DNA of 64,000 nt from Spironucleus salmonicida (GCA_000497125.2 CM035319.1:488001-552000), one strand, 5' to 3'; numbered from the stretch's first letter, positions 12,532-24,577 are shown. Notes: generated by a model not told the origin, from the letters alone. Made by a program: numbers and translations.

Positions 12532-12610
12532 AATATTAATTAAAATTTATTTTTAATTTATTGAGTTATTTTATCTCAATTATATATTTAGTATTTTCTT
12601 TCCTTTTTTA

Positions 12611-14047
12611 ATGAACGCCAAGCTCCTTTCCTCTGAACAATCTTGGGACGGTTTTGGCCTTCCTTAGAAGCTGGTAGATACATTAATTAAAAATGACTTC
12701 AAAACACCTTCTGTCACTCAAGTTGCTCTTTATGAAAGCCTCAAAGATGATGCTAAGAGATCTGGTATTTTAGAAGCTCCTACTGGCACAGGTAAGACAA
12801 TCGCATTTGTTTCCCACGCCCTTAGATAGGTAGATGCATCACGTAAAATTCCTCAGGTGGTGATCTTTGTTCATACTCAAATTTTAGGATTTTAAATTCT
12901 CCATGAAGTGTAAAAACTTGAAAAGTAGCTTGATATTACTTCTTCTTTATTGTTAGGTTTTAATGCAAACTTAAGTTTTAATCATAATGCACATATAATA
13001 GTTGCAACTCCTGGAGCATTTGTTCAAAATTTCCTTCCTAAAACTTCAAGAGGAAAAACTGAAACAGCTAAATATAAACACGATTTCTCATTAATAGTTT
13101 TAGATGAGGCTGATTATTACTGGAAAGATACGAATCAAAGAGAAGCAATGGTAAGAGTATTTGGTGACTTGAATATGTGTCAAGTTTTACTATTTTCAGC
13201 AACTTTAGATGAACATGTCAGCAAAAAATTAGTTTAAGAGTGGCTTAAAAACCAAAGAAACCCATTCACAGTCAAAAAAGAGGTTACATTAGAGAATACT
13301 TCACATTTCTTCGTTGACTTTAGGTAAAATAACGAATCATAGAAATTAGATTAACTTTAAACAATTTTCGACTTAGATATTTATGAAAGTGGTTTCAAAA
13401 GTATCATATTCTGCAAAACTAGAAAACAAGTGGATTCCACATTTTAAAAAATAGTAGAATTAGGTTATGAGGCTTCAAGATATCATGGTGACATGACTCA
13501 AGAAGAGCGTTAAGTTGAGTATAAGAAATTCCTTGCTGGAGAAACTCGTGTTTTAATCACTACGGATATGCTCGCTCGTGGTATTGATATAGTTACAATT
13601 GCTTTAGTAATCAACTATGAAGTTCCCACAGAAGGACCTTAAGGCAACGAGCAGGTCGCCACTGCCACATATGTTCATAGAATAGGTAGAGGTGGTCGTT
13701 TTGGTCGTATTTCAGTAGCCATCACTTTCGTGTCTAACGATTAAGATATGAGTAACATGAAAGAAATTCAATCGTATGTAGACAAGAGATTTAACAAATC
13801 TGGAATTATATAGGAAATGAAAATAGGACAAATCAGCAAAACAATTTGTGAGGTTTTCGCTAATTAAACTGCTGAAAACGAAGAACATAACGACTTGGCG
13901 ATCTTGATGACTGGTGCTAAGGGCGTATCCACGAATTTTAAGAAGAGAAGCGTGCCTAACAAGTCAGGATCAGATAGTAAAAAAGCAGAAGTTGAAGAAG
14001 CTAAAGCTGAGATTGTTAACGATGACAACGAGATCAGTTTTGAGTGA
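12611..14047 (+). CDS. DBP5: DEAD-box ATP-dependent RNA helicase, DDX19/Dbp5-like
   Basis: The 478-residue protein has the full DEAD-box set: Q-motif region near residues 30-45, motif I A-P-T-G-T-G-K-T (56-63), A-T-P-G (Ib), D-E-A-D (from 165), S-A-T (III), the D-M-L-A-R-G-I-D block (V) and [10 protein letters not shown] (VI). The compact layout and the sequence of motif VI are typical of DDX19/Dbp5, which remodels mRNPs at the cytoplasmic face of nuclear pores. Motif I has A-P-T in place of the A-Q-S usual in Dbp5, so an eIF4A-like role is possible. The tail is basic then acidic. Confidence 0.92.
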
Positions 14048-14309
14048 TGAGCCTTGTATTTTGTATATTGGGTTGGTCATGAAAATTATTTCATTTTAGG
14101 GTTTAGCGATTTTTAGAACTAATAGTGATTTAAAATTTATTAGAATAATATATAAAATTTAATCCTTTACGATATAAGCAGTTATTGAAGAGATGTTTAT
14201 TCTGTGTAAAATATTGTGAAAGAGATACAAATATTTGATAATTTCAATCTCAAGTGATATTTATTATCATATATAAAAACAAATATATTCAATTTCTTCC
14301 CCCCTCCAA

Positions 14310-15665
14310 ATGAACAACCTGCCATCTGACCCATAGCAACTCAAAAAAATTGTCACAAAGCTTCTAACTGAGAATCATTCCCTGAAATAACATTCATAAA
14401 CTCGGTCTGAGCTCACGAAATCAGTTCAAAATCTTAGTTAAAATCCGCAATTTTCCACTTCCATTTTATTATCAAAAAATCAAGAACTTCAATGCTAGCT
14501 ATAAGAAATGTTAGAAACATAAAAAGCTGCAAAGCGTGAAATAATCACTATTAAAAGCGAGCTTCATAAGCAAAATCTAGAATGGAAAACTTAACTTTAG
14601 CTTAATTCAAACAAGCAGCTAACGGAATATAATGATTTAATTATAGTAAATTAAAATTTACAAAAAAATCTTACACATTACACGTCTTTTCTTACAACTA
14701 TTAAGCAGTTGCTGAATATTTAGTAATAAGATATTGATACCATCGAATTAGAGGCAATTGGCGAAGTTGAAACAATGAAGTAAATAATTTAAAATTAATA
14801 GATCCAAATTAGTGAAAAAGACCATAAGATTGACGATATGTGCGAGACTTAAAATGAACTTTTAGAAGAGATTCAGAAAGTTAAGAATGAAGAATAATTG
14901 GAATGTTTTGAGTTATAAATTTAAGAATTAGCTTCTTTGTTAGAGTTATAATAAGCTTAGATTGCAGGACTTAGAAGCGAAAAATCAATTTTAAATACTG
15001 AAAAGAGTCAGTTAGAAAAAGAAGTGCAATCACTTAGCTCGGATGCCAAAAATATGGGACTTGCAACACATTTATTAGTACCTTTAAATGAAAAAATAGA
15101 AGAACTAACAGCTGAAAACTAACGATTAAAAGATGAAGTTAGTAGGATAATTAATAAAACTAAAAACAACGAACATGTTAATTAAAATTCATTATAGGAA
15201 GAATCTAGTTTAAAGATAAATATTTAAGCTTCCAATCAAAATTAAATCAATAACTTAAACGCAAACTTATAACCAATATAAAGATTAGATAGTTAATAAC
15301 AGTATTATGAAAACTCTAAACCTATATATGCTCATATTCCCGATAATTTGAGTCATTCGTAAATAGAAGGTGTTGAAAGTTAGTTTAGAAGCTAAATTTT
15401 AAAGGAAAATACGACAAAAAGTTAATTACTGGGTTCTGCTGAACATTAAGAAGACCAAGAACATACACTAGATTCATTAGTAGGAAGTTTAATTCAGTCT
15501 TCATAATAAGATGATTTACTTAAACAAAGTTAGTAAAGCAAGAGTGGATAGAGTATTTCTGTAGAAGATATAGACCATATGATCCATACTAAACATAATG
15601 ATCTATATGCCAGAGTTATGTAAAGAAGACTGGAGAAATAGAAGTTAAAAATAGAAATCGAATGA
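14310..15665 (+). CDS. Long coiled-coil protein
   Basis: The 451-residue protein is almost entirely helical, rich in Q, E, L and K. Coiled-coil heptads cover about residues 10-300, and the C-terminal part is Ser/Asn-rich and probably unfolded. It has an exceptional density of TAA/TAG glutamine codons, including runs of two or three. No globular domain is seen. Such proteins here are likely cytoskeletal or basal-body scaffolds; this is inference from composition only. Confidence 0.85.
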
Positions 15666-16075
15666 AAAGTTATGTTTTGAAACTAAAGATTTCCGGATGT
15701 TTAATTCTTATTTTTAGATTGATTACGCATTCCTATAATATATAATAATACATTTAGAGGATTACAAATATTCTATACTAGGTTTCTTTAGTAATTCCAT
15801 AATTCTATAAAGTTATCAAAAAATGTTTTTATTAATAATTTTATATATATAATTGTCCAAGAAACTAAAGTAAAGTATAAATTGTATTGAAATCGTAATA
15901 TAATTATCTTATATAATAATAGACACTTATATTTAATTAAATTGTACCAAATTTATGGCGGTAATATAATTCAATTAAATATATATAGCATAAACGAAAA
16001 CTAATATTTTTAACTGCTTCTTAAGATTAATTTTATATCTTAACTTACTAGTTTTTTTAAGGCATTAATTTAGCA
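15666..16075. other. Intergenic, AT-rich
   Basis: Contains several A/T-only runs (for example around 15735-15760 and 15835-15855). No gene or RNA is recognised. Confidence 0.5.
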
Positions 16076-16514
16076 ATGAAGCCAATACGCAAAAGCAAAA
16101 AATTATCGTTTATTAAAAGTGTTGGTAGTAAAAATACGCTGTCATATTCAACTCAATGCTAGGACGAAGCTTCTGAGTCTTGGTATTTAGATTGGAATGC
16201 TTTTAGAGCCTAAGTAGGTGAGTGCATGTTACTAGATGAGTGTTCGGAGTGAGTTAGATGAAATAAAATAGCGATAATGGGATTAAGCTGGAAATATATC
16301 TGCTACAGTTTGTAATAAGTTTTTAAAAATATCTATAAAGCACGTAGAAGCTAATTAGGAAAAATTAAATACATTAATATATCCTAATTTAATAAAAACA
16401 GTAAGATAGTAATTTATAATTTAGTATATAATAAATTTATTAATTCTTTCCGCAATTTATTTCACAAAATGCTCAACGGACGTTATGAACCAACTTTTGA
16501 CGATAAAAAGATGA
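16076..16514 (+). CDS. Small protein, probably split by a 22-nt intron
   Basis: The frame from ATG 16076 ends early at TGA 16250-16252 (58 residues). Removing 16214-16235, which begins GTAGGTGAGT and ends TTACTAG, joins it in frame to a second open stretch and gives 138 residues ending at 16514. The second part (N-K-F-L-K-I-S-I-K-H-V-E, then L-N-T-L-I-Y-P-N-L) reads as a helical, BLOC/BORC-subunit-like segment, but I do not claim that identity. The 3' end overlaps the start and leader of RIB43A by 46 nt in another frame. The alternative is two unrelated short ORFs. Confidence 0.45.
16214..16235 (+). other. Candidate 22-nt spliceosomal intron
   Basis: The segment starts with GT and ends with TAG, and its length (1 mod 3) repairs the reading frame of the surrounding gene. 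The internal GTTACTAG could act as a branch-point region. Introns this short are known from ciliates; it is the only convincing candidate seen in the window. Confidence 0.4.
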
Positions 16515-17608
16515 TATAACTAGCTAACAAACAGGTTATGCGAGAAGCTCGTAGGGATAGAATTTTAGATACAGGTACTAGAAATGCACTAGATAAGGAT
16601 TTTTTGGAATAGTAAATGAAAACTGCTGATCTTACTAAAGCGTATAACAGAATTAAGCAACTCGAAGAAGATGAAAAGCTTTTAATGATCAATAAATATT
16701 TAGCTGAGTAGGAAAGAGAATTTTTACGTTTAAAGTTTTTAAAAGAACGTCAAGATTTACAATTTTCATTAGATAATATGAGAAGAGACTAATCACGTGA
16801 CTGGGATCTTAATGATCCTCAAAGACTTAGAAAGTAAGCTTTCACTCGTGTAGATTAACAACTTGAGGATGGAACCATAAATATTGATCCGAAGCTAGGT
16901 GTTTCATCTGGTTAAGTTTTCCATGGTGAAGATCTTTATTAATAATAGAGAATGCGCGCCTAAGCAGAACAGTTTAGATATGAGATGGAGACAGAAAACG
17001 CTAGAAAGGCCGCTTAGGCTGCTGAAGATGCTAGAAATAAAATGGACGACGATTTAAAGGAAATAGCTGTCGTTAATTATGTAGCAGACTCTGAAAAAGC
17101 ATAAGCATAACAAAGAAGAGATATGGCTATCGCATAAAGACAAGAGAATGAAAGGTTAGCCAAATAAGCTGAAGAAGAGCGTTTAAATTCAATAAAACAA
17201 AACGATTTAGAAGCATAACAAGCCGCTTCAAATTTCTAAAATACTCGTATGATGAGAGAATTCGCTAGACCTGGCATTGTGGACGAATTTAAAGGTTTCG
17301 AAAGAGCTCAAGTGGAATAATTTAACTGCGATTTGGAACAGTAAGTTAAAGATGCATAGTTAAAAAGAAGGAAAGACATGGAAGAGAAAGTTATGCAGGA
17401 AGAGTTAGAGTTAAACGTCAACAGAAAGAGGGCTTTGATGGAGTAAGAATTTACTAGAGATAGAGCCAACATGGCGTATTAACTAGCTTATGAGAACAAG
17501 TTAATGGCGGAGCAGCAGAACACCAAGAAGTTCAACGACACCTATGATTTAGGTAAAAATAAGATAGGCGAAGACTTTTACAAGGGTTTCTAAAAGAGTG
17601 AAAGATGA
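16469..17608 (+). CDS. RIB43A: RIB43A-family axonemal ribbon protein
   Basis: The 379-residue, nearly all-helical protein carries family marks: D-W-D-L-N-D-P-Q-R-L-R-K (near 112), then L-G-V-S-S-G-Q-V-F-H-G-E-D-L (near 144), and long Arg/Gln/Glu helices to the end. RIB43A proteins are inner proteins of the A-tubule in doublet microtubules of cilia and flagella. Full family length is present. This is direct evidence that the organism builds axonemes. The leader lies inside the 3' end of the preceding small gene. Confidence 0.92.
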
Positions 17609-17678
17609 GAGTTTCTACTTTATATGCATTTCTCGCCTCTAAACCACTGAAAATTCAAAAATACCATACCGTTATTTC

Positions 17679-19562
17679 TCACTCAATCCGTTCCACAGTC
17701 AGCTGTTAAATCCTAGTTACCTGATCAACAAAGTCGACCAGCCTGAACTCTTTCAGAAATCCCTCGAACATGCCTGCCAGAACCTGGACGAATACATTAT
17801 GCTGCCCGTCAAAAGGCTGTTTTTCAACTTCTTTTTCTTCTCCTTTTTTAAGCAAAAACTGCAGATTTTCAGACTTGAGGAATGCAACGCCCTCCCCGGA
17901 GTTGCGGACGACGATGTTTTCGCCCCTCGGCTCGCATGTCAGGTCCAGGAGGCCGAAAATACCGAAGAGCGGAACTGTCTGGGCATAGCCCTCGCCTTTG
18001 ATCATTAAGAGCCCGGAAACGAGCGGTTTTAGATCACCTCGCGGGGCAAACTCCACAGTGAGGTCCTGGAACTGTCCCCCCGTGATGGAAATTTACTACT
18101 TGTCCAGTTTGAAGTTTTAACAGTCTTATTATACGCTCTCATGTGCCACAGCGACCGTATCCTGTAGCGAAATAGTCAGATTCAGTGTTTCTTGCGTTGG
18201 GTTTTTGATTCGAACTTTGGCAATTTCGCTGTATAGCTGGTTAGCAGGTGGAAAGAAAAGTTGATTTGGAATTGTAATCAATTGGGCAGTTTCCTGAAGG
18301 TCGCTTTTCGAGGGTACTTGTGTTAAGAGGTACTGCGAGCCGATCGATGGGGTGGAATGGGGTGGTGATGGAGGTGCTTTGGATGGTTCTAATGCCTTTT
18401 AAAGTATTTCTGGAGCCGGTGCTGGGGCCGGTTCAGATGCTTCTACAGTTTGCTGTTGGAGTACTTCTTCCACTGTAGGCTGTTAAATTTGTTAGAATTC
18501 CTCTTCTTCAATGATATCAGAGAGGTTCTCCTGTGGTTCAGAGTCGATAAAAGATTTTTCAAAAGGAACGCAGTCATCCATTTCGTCTAAGTACAAAGGG
18601 GAAATAAATTGCTTAGGAATCGAAGCTTCGGTAAACGTAACCTATTTTTAGTCAGAAATGATCTCGGGCACTTCAAAAGTTGGGACCCAGGTGTCAACTT
18701 AGGGGTGGTCTTATTCTACTGCATCGGATATCTACTATTAAGAAGCAGATATAGACTGACCTCCTACCTAGCTAAAGTTCAAAATACTCATTTTTGCTTC
18801 TTAGATTATACTTTCTGGTATGTCTAACCCCGAATCATAACAGTATTTTGAGTGGTGCTTTTTCCCTGCTGATACTACTGAGGGAGCGTATACTTCTCCC
18901 GGCGGGAAAGAGCTAACAGTAGATCCGCTTGAGAGCTTTGAGTTGAATACCGCGGATTGTGGGAGGTATGTGTTGTTATTGGATTCATTAATGAATGCGT
19001 CTTGAAAGAAAACTGTGTGATTAATGACAGGTGACTGATATGCTTGAACTGGTAATACTTAGGATGCATACTAAGACTAATATAACTAGCTATTATTAAT
19101 AGATTATGATTAGTTCATGCTTTATTATTGACTTAAGGATGAGATATTAAAATCTTTTTAAGTTTCAAAATATAATATAACATACACTATAGACACACCC
19201 CCTAAGCAGATTTCAAGTTAACACATACCAGAACCTATAGCCCCAGATTATACATGTATTTTCGAAACCCATACTTATTCAGTGATATGCTCTAACAAAG
19301 GAGAACAAGAAACTGTAACACCCTCTGATGTTGTTTTTAAAACGTACTAGTGACCATTGGTTGCTAAAAAACTGACTGCTATATCTTTTGGCTAGCCAAC
19401 TGTTAGTTATATTTACTGTTAAGATTTAAATGTTGTTTTAGGAAAACCATTATCTTCATATAAGGCTATACAGTTATCGTAGTTTGGAATAGGTTATATT
19501 GATGCAATCTACGAAGCTTATGAAAATCTTGAAAATGTGAGATTTGATGTTGATAAGTTCAT
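17679..19562 (-). CDS. CEP192/SPD-2-like protein A (paralog of 21414-23009)
   Basis: The 627-residue protein has an N-terminal beta domain (about 40-145), a long low-complexity acidic and proline-rich linker, and a C-terminal pair of beta domains (from about 395) with strands such as A-K-V-R-I-K-N-P-T-Q-E-T-L-N-L and E-N-I-V-V-R-N-S-G-E-G-V. These resemble the PapD/ASH-like repeats of CEP192/SPD-2, a centrosome and basal-body scaffold. It aligns end to end with the 531-residue protein at 21414: S-Q-A-S-Q-I-A-S-I-Q-P against M-R-A-S-Q-I-Q-A-I-E-P near the start. The start was set at 19562 by that alignment; an ATG at 19118 would lose the first domain. Confidence 0.75.
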
Positions 19563-19745
19563 TTTTGGAATAATTGATATTAGAATTGAAGTAGGCGGAA
19601 AAATTATTTAATAAATACAATAAAATAATTGATAATATGAATTTTAATTATATTGTAATGTAGATAAATAATTATTTAGTAAAGTTTGAGATTTAATCTA
19701 AGCTATAACACTATAATATAATAAAATATTAAGTAACTAAATAAA

Positions 19746-21254
19746 ATGTATAAAAAATATCAAAAATCATTTGTTATGGAGAGTAATTCTGCTATTAGTG
19801 AAGGATCAATAATAAGTACATGTGGAAAAATTACTACACTGGGGTTCCCTACACTTCCTGATGCATATAGCCATTTAAGAATAGAAGAGACTTGCTAAAT
19901 GGATCCTTGTGATTGTATTGCTAAGCCTTGCCCACATAATCAAGATGTAGATTTTAATTTATTTGTTAAATACCTTCCTGGCAGATTACGTATGCTAGAG
20001 AAATCTGGAGATACCAAAAGCGTCCACCAGTTATATGAGAAAGTTAAGTTAAGATTATCTTCGCATAAATGCAACTTAGTATCGTCATCAAAAGATCCAT
20101 ACTAAGTCTGTTATGTTAATTTAGATGGTAGCTATAATACTGATTCAACTTCTTTAGAGTCAATATTAGATGCAGAAGAAGTACACCATAAACAATGTCA
20201 TTATTGCAAAGGAATCGACGAACTTTTTGGGTTTACATCATAATTTCCCACAGACATTCCAGTCACAAAGAAGCGCAAGATTTCTTTCGGATCTTTAGTA
20301 ATAAACCTTTCCTTTATAGCGAATATTATTCTCTTAATTTTAAAAATAGTTGCATACATAATTTCGAACTCAATGTCAGTTATGGCATCTATGGTTGATT
20401 CAGCTTTAGATATACTATCAGGATTTGTCCTTTATATAGCAATTCGAATGGCCAAAAAAGGAGTAGAATAGGGAAAATATTAAGAATACATTCATACACA
20501 AGATACTGCGAAGATATTGTATTCGTCTCGTTATGAATCACTTGGTGTACTTGCATTTTCGTGTTTTATGTCTATGCTTTCACTAATACTGGTAAAGGAC
20601 GCAGTTTGCGTTATTATCGACATTGCAAAGGGACATCCTCCGACAGTAGATTTTTCTGCAGCTCCTATAGCCATTATGTGTATCACAATTATTCTCAAAT
20701 TGGTTTTATGCTTAATGGCCTAATTTGCTCAAAAAATGTCGAGAAATTAACGTGATGCCATTATCGCGTATAGAGATGACCACCGAAATGACGTAATTAC
20801 CAATATTGTATCTCTAGCTGGAATGTGGATCTCCAGCATTGGTGGTAACTGGTAGTACGTAGACCCTGTAATTTCAGGACTGTTATGTAGCTTTATTTTT
20901 CTTAATTGGACAAGATCAGGAATTGAACAAATGAAGTCTATGGTAGGATGTGTTATAAAAAATGAAGATGTGGAGTGCTACTATGTGAAGCTTCTCACTA
21001 GCTTCATATGTGCATCGCGTATCGAGCAAGTCTAACACATTTTAGCGTACCAACAGGGCCAGGCAGTGAACCTAGAAATTTCGGTCTAAATTCCAGACGA
21101 TATGGCCGTATGCGAATCTCATGAGATAGCTTAGGTGATCTAGAATGATTTCGAACTCATGGATGGTGTGGAACGCTGCTTTGTGCACTTAGAGAGTAAA
21201 AAATGTCACCATAACTTCACCACGGAGGACGAGATAAAACCACTAGAAGTCTGA
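19746..21254 (+). CDS. Cation diffusion facilitator, probable Mn2+ type (MTP8-11-like)
   Basis: The 502-residue transporter exports divalent metal from the cytosol by proton antiport. It has a Cys/His/Asp-rich N-terminal cytosolic part of about 170 residues, then six predicted membrane helices. The metal site in TM2 is D218-S-A-L-D222 and in TM5 D345-H-R-N-D349. This double DxxxD arrangement is typical of Mn-CDFs, whereas Zn-CDFs have HxxxD. A C-terminal cytosolic domain and a Cys/His tail (C-H-H-N) follow. It sits between the two CEP192-like paralogs with short spacers. Confidence 0.9.
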
Positions 21255-21370
21255 GTTTTGTTTATTTATTACCACAAGATCTATTAATAATATCTACATT
21301 AGCTAACCATTTCGTCGAACTGTAACTTTTCATTTTTTCAAAATTTTTCCATTTTAAAATACTAAAACTA

Positions 21371-21387
21371 TTATTATATTATAATAT
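21371..21387 (+). promoter_or_regulatory. AT-only promoter-like element
   Basis: TTATTATATTATAATAT lies 27-43 nt before the ATG at 21414. It is one of the cleanest copies of the element found before many genes here; an almost identical copy lies at 39737-39751. Confidence 0.45.
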
Positions 21388-21413
21388 CTACTTAGTAAGA
21401 TTTGCGCTTCAAA

Positions 21414-23009
21414 ATGTATAATTCGATGAGCGCCTCGCAGTTTATGAGAGCGTCCCAAATACAAGCCATAGAACCTGTAATTAACGGAATCCAAGGCCCA
21501 GCGCTCGTACAGGACCACTCTTTCCCACTTCTGACGTACAAAACCGCCCAGCCAATTACGCTATCCAGCACGTAGCAGTCAGAAATCGTCGTAAAGCTTC
21601 TGGCCCAAAATCCGGGTCCCGTAGCGCTTCAGACGAGCAATTCGAACGTTATCGCCTCCTGCGACCCCTACCTGAGCCAAATCGCTCAGGAGGTCTTCCA
21701 GTGCACCGTGCGCGCCACGGGCGTCATCGCCGGCGTCGGAAGCTGCCAGATTCAGCTCGTCATGAACGGAAAAACGAGCTGTTATATCATACTCAATTTC
21801 GCGACTGAGACCCCTTCGGGGCAGTTCGGGGGGTCTCACTTTTCGCAGAATCAGTCGATTTTGCCCGTTTCGACCTCAATCGCAAACGGCTTTTTCGGAA
21901 GTACTAACCAGCCAAATTCGCCGATGAAAGCGAGCTATTTCGCGCCATCTACGCCGGTTTAGCAGGGTGTGTAGCAGGGTGTGTAGCGCCACCACAGCCC
22001 GTACTGCTACGGCGCCGAGATTCCGGACGGGGTCGTTGAGGGGGTCAGGAGGTCGAATTTGGAGTTCTCGCAGTCGGGTCTGGGCGCTAGCCAGGGAAAA
22101 ATGGGGGGCAGCCAGGTCCGCGTGCAGCCTGAAATTCAGATTTCGCAGCAGCCGCAGGTCGCAAATACGCCGAAAATCGCTAAAAAAGAAGAAATGCAGC
22201 TAGAACGGACCGCTGGGGCTCAGAAAAGCGGTTCAGACAAGTCGGTTGAGGAGGAGATGCAGCAGGTGCGCGGGGAGGTCTAGCAGTCGTAAAAAGAGCA
22301 GTCTGATGAGGTGAAAAAATCTAAGCTGTCTGCATCGGAATTGAACAGCAGCAAAGGGCAGAGGGAGTCTAAAATAAGGGTTATTCCGTCGTGTTTGCTG
22401 CTGCCTCCTGCCTCCACGTAGCTCTCGTCTATCGCTATGGTGCGTGTTAAAAACTGTTAATCTGAGCCGATTGAGCTCAAGTTTAAGGCGGTTCCAAGGT
22501 CGTTTTCGACATCTACATCCAATGCTTAATTTCCGCAACTGAAGGCGGGCTCTGATTCCTTTTCGGTGACGCCTGAGTTCTGTACTTTAGAAAAGAATCA
22601 GCATATCGATTTAAAAGTAGAATTTAAGCCAGAGTCAATTTAGTACATTTTGGAGGGTTGCAAGATACTAATTACGGACAGCACAAAAGCGTGGTAGATT
22701 CCGGTACTAGCGTTGGCTGGTTTACCTGATATTTCGGCTCACTCAGATAGCAAAAAGTAGGAAATTCGGTTAAGAAATGACGGTGACGGTGTTGCTGTTG
22801 TATAAGCTAATGGTGAAAGTGTAATTATTTAGCCTGGGGCGAGTGCAGTCGTGGATTATTAGACAAGTTTTAAGGTATTCCACGATGGCTTGAGAATGAT
22901 TTTAGACTCCGAATGGTCTGATATGATTGGGGTAATGGGTATGAAAGGCATAGAAAATTAGGTAGAGAGGTTGGTAGAATTGACGTGTTCTGTTGTTGAA
23001 GTTGAGTGA
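21414..23009 (+). CDS. CEP192/SPD-2-like protein B (paralog of 17679-19562)
   Basis: The 531-residue protein has the layout of protein A: N-terminal beta domain (20-150), a variable linker rich in Q, E and S, then beta domains near 325-400 (A-M-V-R-V-K-N-C-Q-S-E-P-I-E-L-K-F-K) and 440-531 (Q-E-I-R-L-R-N-D-G-D-G-V-A-V-V). The R-N-D/S-G-x-G-V strand is shared with A. ASH/PapD-like repeats suit a centriole or basal-body scaffold; this is inferred from fold-like features and not from close similarity. The first kilobase is GC-rich, unlike the 3' end and unlike paralog A's 5' end. Confidence 0.75.
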
Positions 23010-23220
23010 AATTATTCGATATTTTTAAATTACAATATGGCTTGTATCATGAGATTTTACTAATTATGTATACTTCAGGAATGGCGAACAAATAAAATCT
23101 TAACTAGGAATACTGGCAAACTTTATAACGCGGATAAACAAATTGAAAGTTTCTATTTTCCAGAATGTATTTTCTAAATTGTATAATTTTTTATTTTATT
23201 ATTGAATATAATAAATATAG

Positions 23221-23835
23221 ATGAGTGCAATGGACTAAGAAATGATTAATTTCGAAAACTCCGATGATCTGTTTTGCTGCGCGAATGGATATTATGCAGA
23301 GTGGGATCATGTGGCAGAGTTTAGTCCTTTTATCCCTTCATCGCATGGAATTGTATTAGAGAATGCTCCTTGCATTAACTCTTTTAAAAATGTAAGTTAT
23401 TAATAAACATAGCAAGCCAATAGTTCATAATCACCAGCAGAGTCAAATGTTGATACGAGAATTACTTTCGACGAGACTTTTTAAACAATCAAAAAATAAA
23501 AGTAGTAATAATGGACTAAATAAGAAGACTATATTTTATCAGTTTTATATGATAAATATGGAAATAAGCAGTGGTTCAAGGTTTGCCAATAGATGAATAT
23601 TGAATTTAACAAGCAAAGGACTCCAAATTAGTGTAATTAACGATTTAATAGGGTTATTAAAAATGGACTATAAAAGGGAAAATGGACTGTAGAAGAGGAT
23701 TATTAGTTGTAAAAGGCGCTTAAGTAGTGTGAAAAGTTTAAATGGAAGTAAATTGCAGATTATGTTGGAGGAAGAACTGATACTTAGGTCCGATATAGAA
23801 TCAAGAAATAATACCCAGAGTATTTTAATTAGTGA
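23221..23835 (+). CDS. Two-repeat Myb DNA-binding protein
   Basis: The 204-residue protein has an unstructured N-terminus (1-95) and two Myb repeats. The first (about 97-145) has W-T-K-Q-E-D-Y-I-L and R-T-P-N-Q-C-N-Q-R-F; the second (about 154-200) has G-K-W-T-V-E-E-D and G-G-R-T-D-T-Q-V-R-Y-R. Tryptophans are spaced as in R2R3 Myb, and the C-terminus ends directly after repeat two. It probably acts as a nuclear transcription regulator, as in SNAPc-type or R2R3 Myb proteins of protists. Confidence 0.92.
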
Positions 23836-23882
23836 ATTATATTAATTAATTTTGTCAGATAATACATATTATTAATTTACAA

Positions 23883-24212
23883 TCAGTCATCTTGTTCTGA
23901 TAAAAGATCTTATAATACTTTTTCTCTACCTCCGTTTTCTTCTATTTCTTCTGCAGGCATTTATTATAATATAGACTAAGCAACTTATTCTCTAATACTT
24001 TTAACACTTTATGATTAAACTGCAACCAGTAAATTCTAGGAATTCATAAAACTTTATCTGCAAATTGGGCATTAAATTGATCCGTTTATAACTAAGTCTT
24101 AAAAGCAGTCTCTATGAATTTTATGTGTACACGGTAATTAATATACATTCTCCTCTAGAAGTTCTAAGCAGATAGGGCAATTATCATCTGAGTTACTAAT
24201 ATCTTATCCCAT
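23883..24212 (-). CDS. Small RING-H2 protein
   Basis: The 109-residue protein has a RING-H2 finger at residues 12-52: C-P-I-C, then C-T-H-K-I-H-R-D-C, then C-P-I-C-R. It is likely an E3 ubiquitin ligase or E3 subunit. A Gln-rich helix and an acidic tail follow. There is no membrane segment. It is convergent with the Myb gene, 47 bp apart. Confidence 0.88.
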
Positions 24213-24577
24213 TAAAGTATTATATTAATATTAAATAACACATAAACAATTATAGTTTTCACTTTAATAAAAATGGCTTTTCAAGATCTATTTTCAATCA
24301 GTTTTTGAGACTAAAATTGATTCAAGTAGCCATTTAAAATGCGATATTGGAACTGATGAAGCCCCAATACGAAAGTTTACAATTATTAATTTATATTTTA
24401 AGTTTATATATCTATTTAGTATATAATACTTTATTATTATTTCACACCACTCCTTCGAGAAATGTCAAGCGGTTTTAACTGAGACTAAGTTAAATCTCTA
24501 GATGCATTTCAATATCGATAATTTGTTATAAATTTCTTAATTTGCAACCATATATTCTCAACTATATATATTTCACT
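24213..24577. other. Intergenic, AT-rich
   Basis: No gene recognised. A stretch of A/T-only sequence at about 24378-24440 may serve as upstream region of the RING-H2 gene. Confidence 0.5.

Noticed and set aside
17770-18827. Plus-strand ORFs of 60-75 codons
   Set aside because: They are antisense to the CEP192-like protein A gene.
19117-19640. A plus-strand gene with in-frame TGA codons, suggesting TGA read as Trp
   Set aside because: The reverse strand gives an unbroken frame continuous with, and homologous to, a CEP192-like paralog. The plus frame is its shadow.
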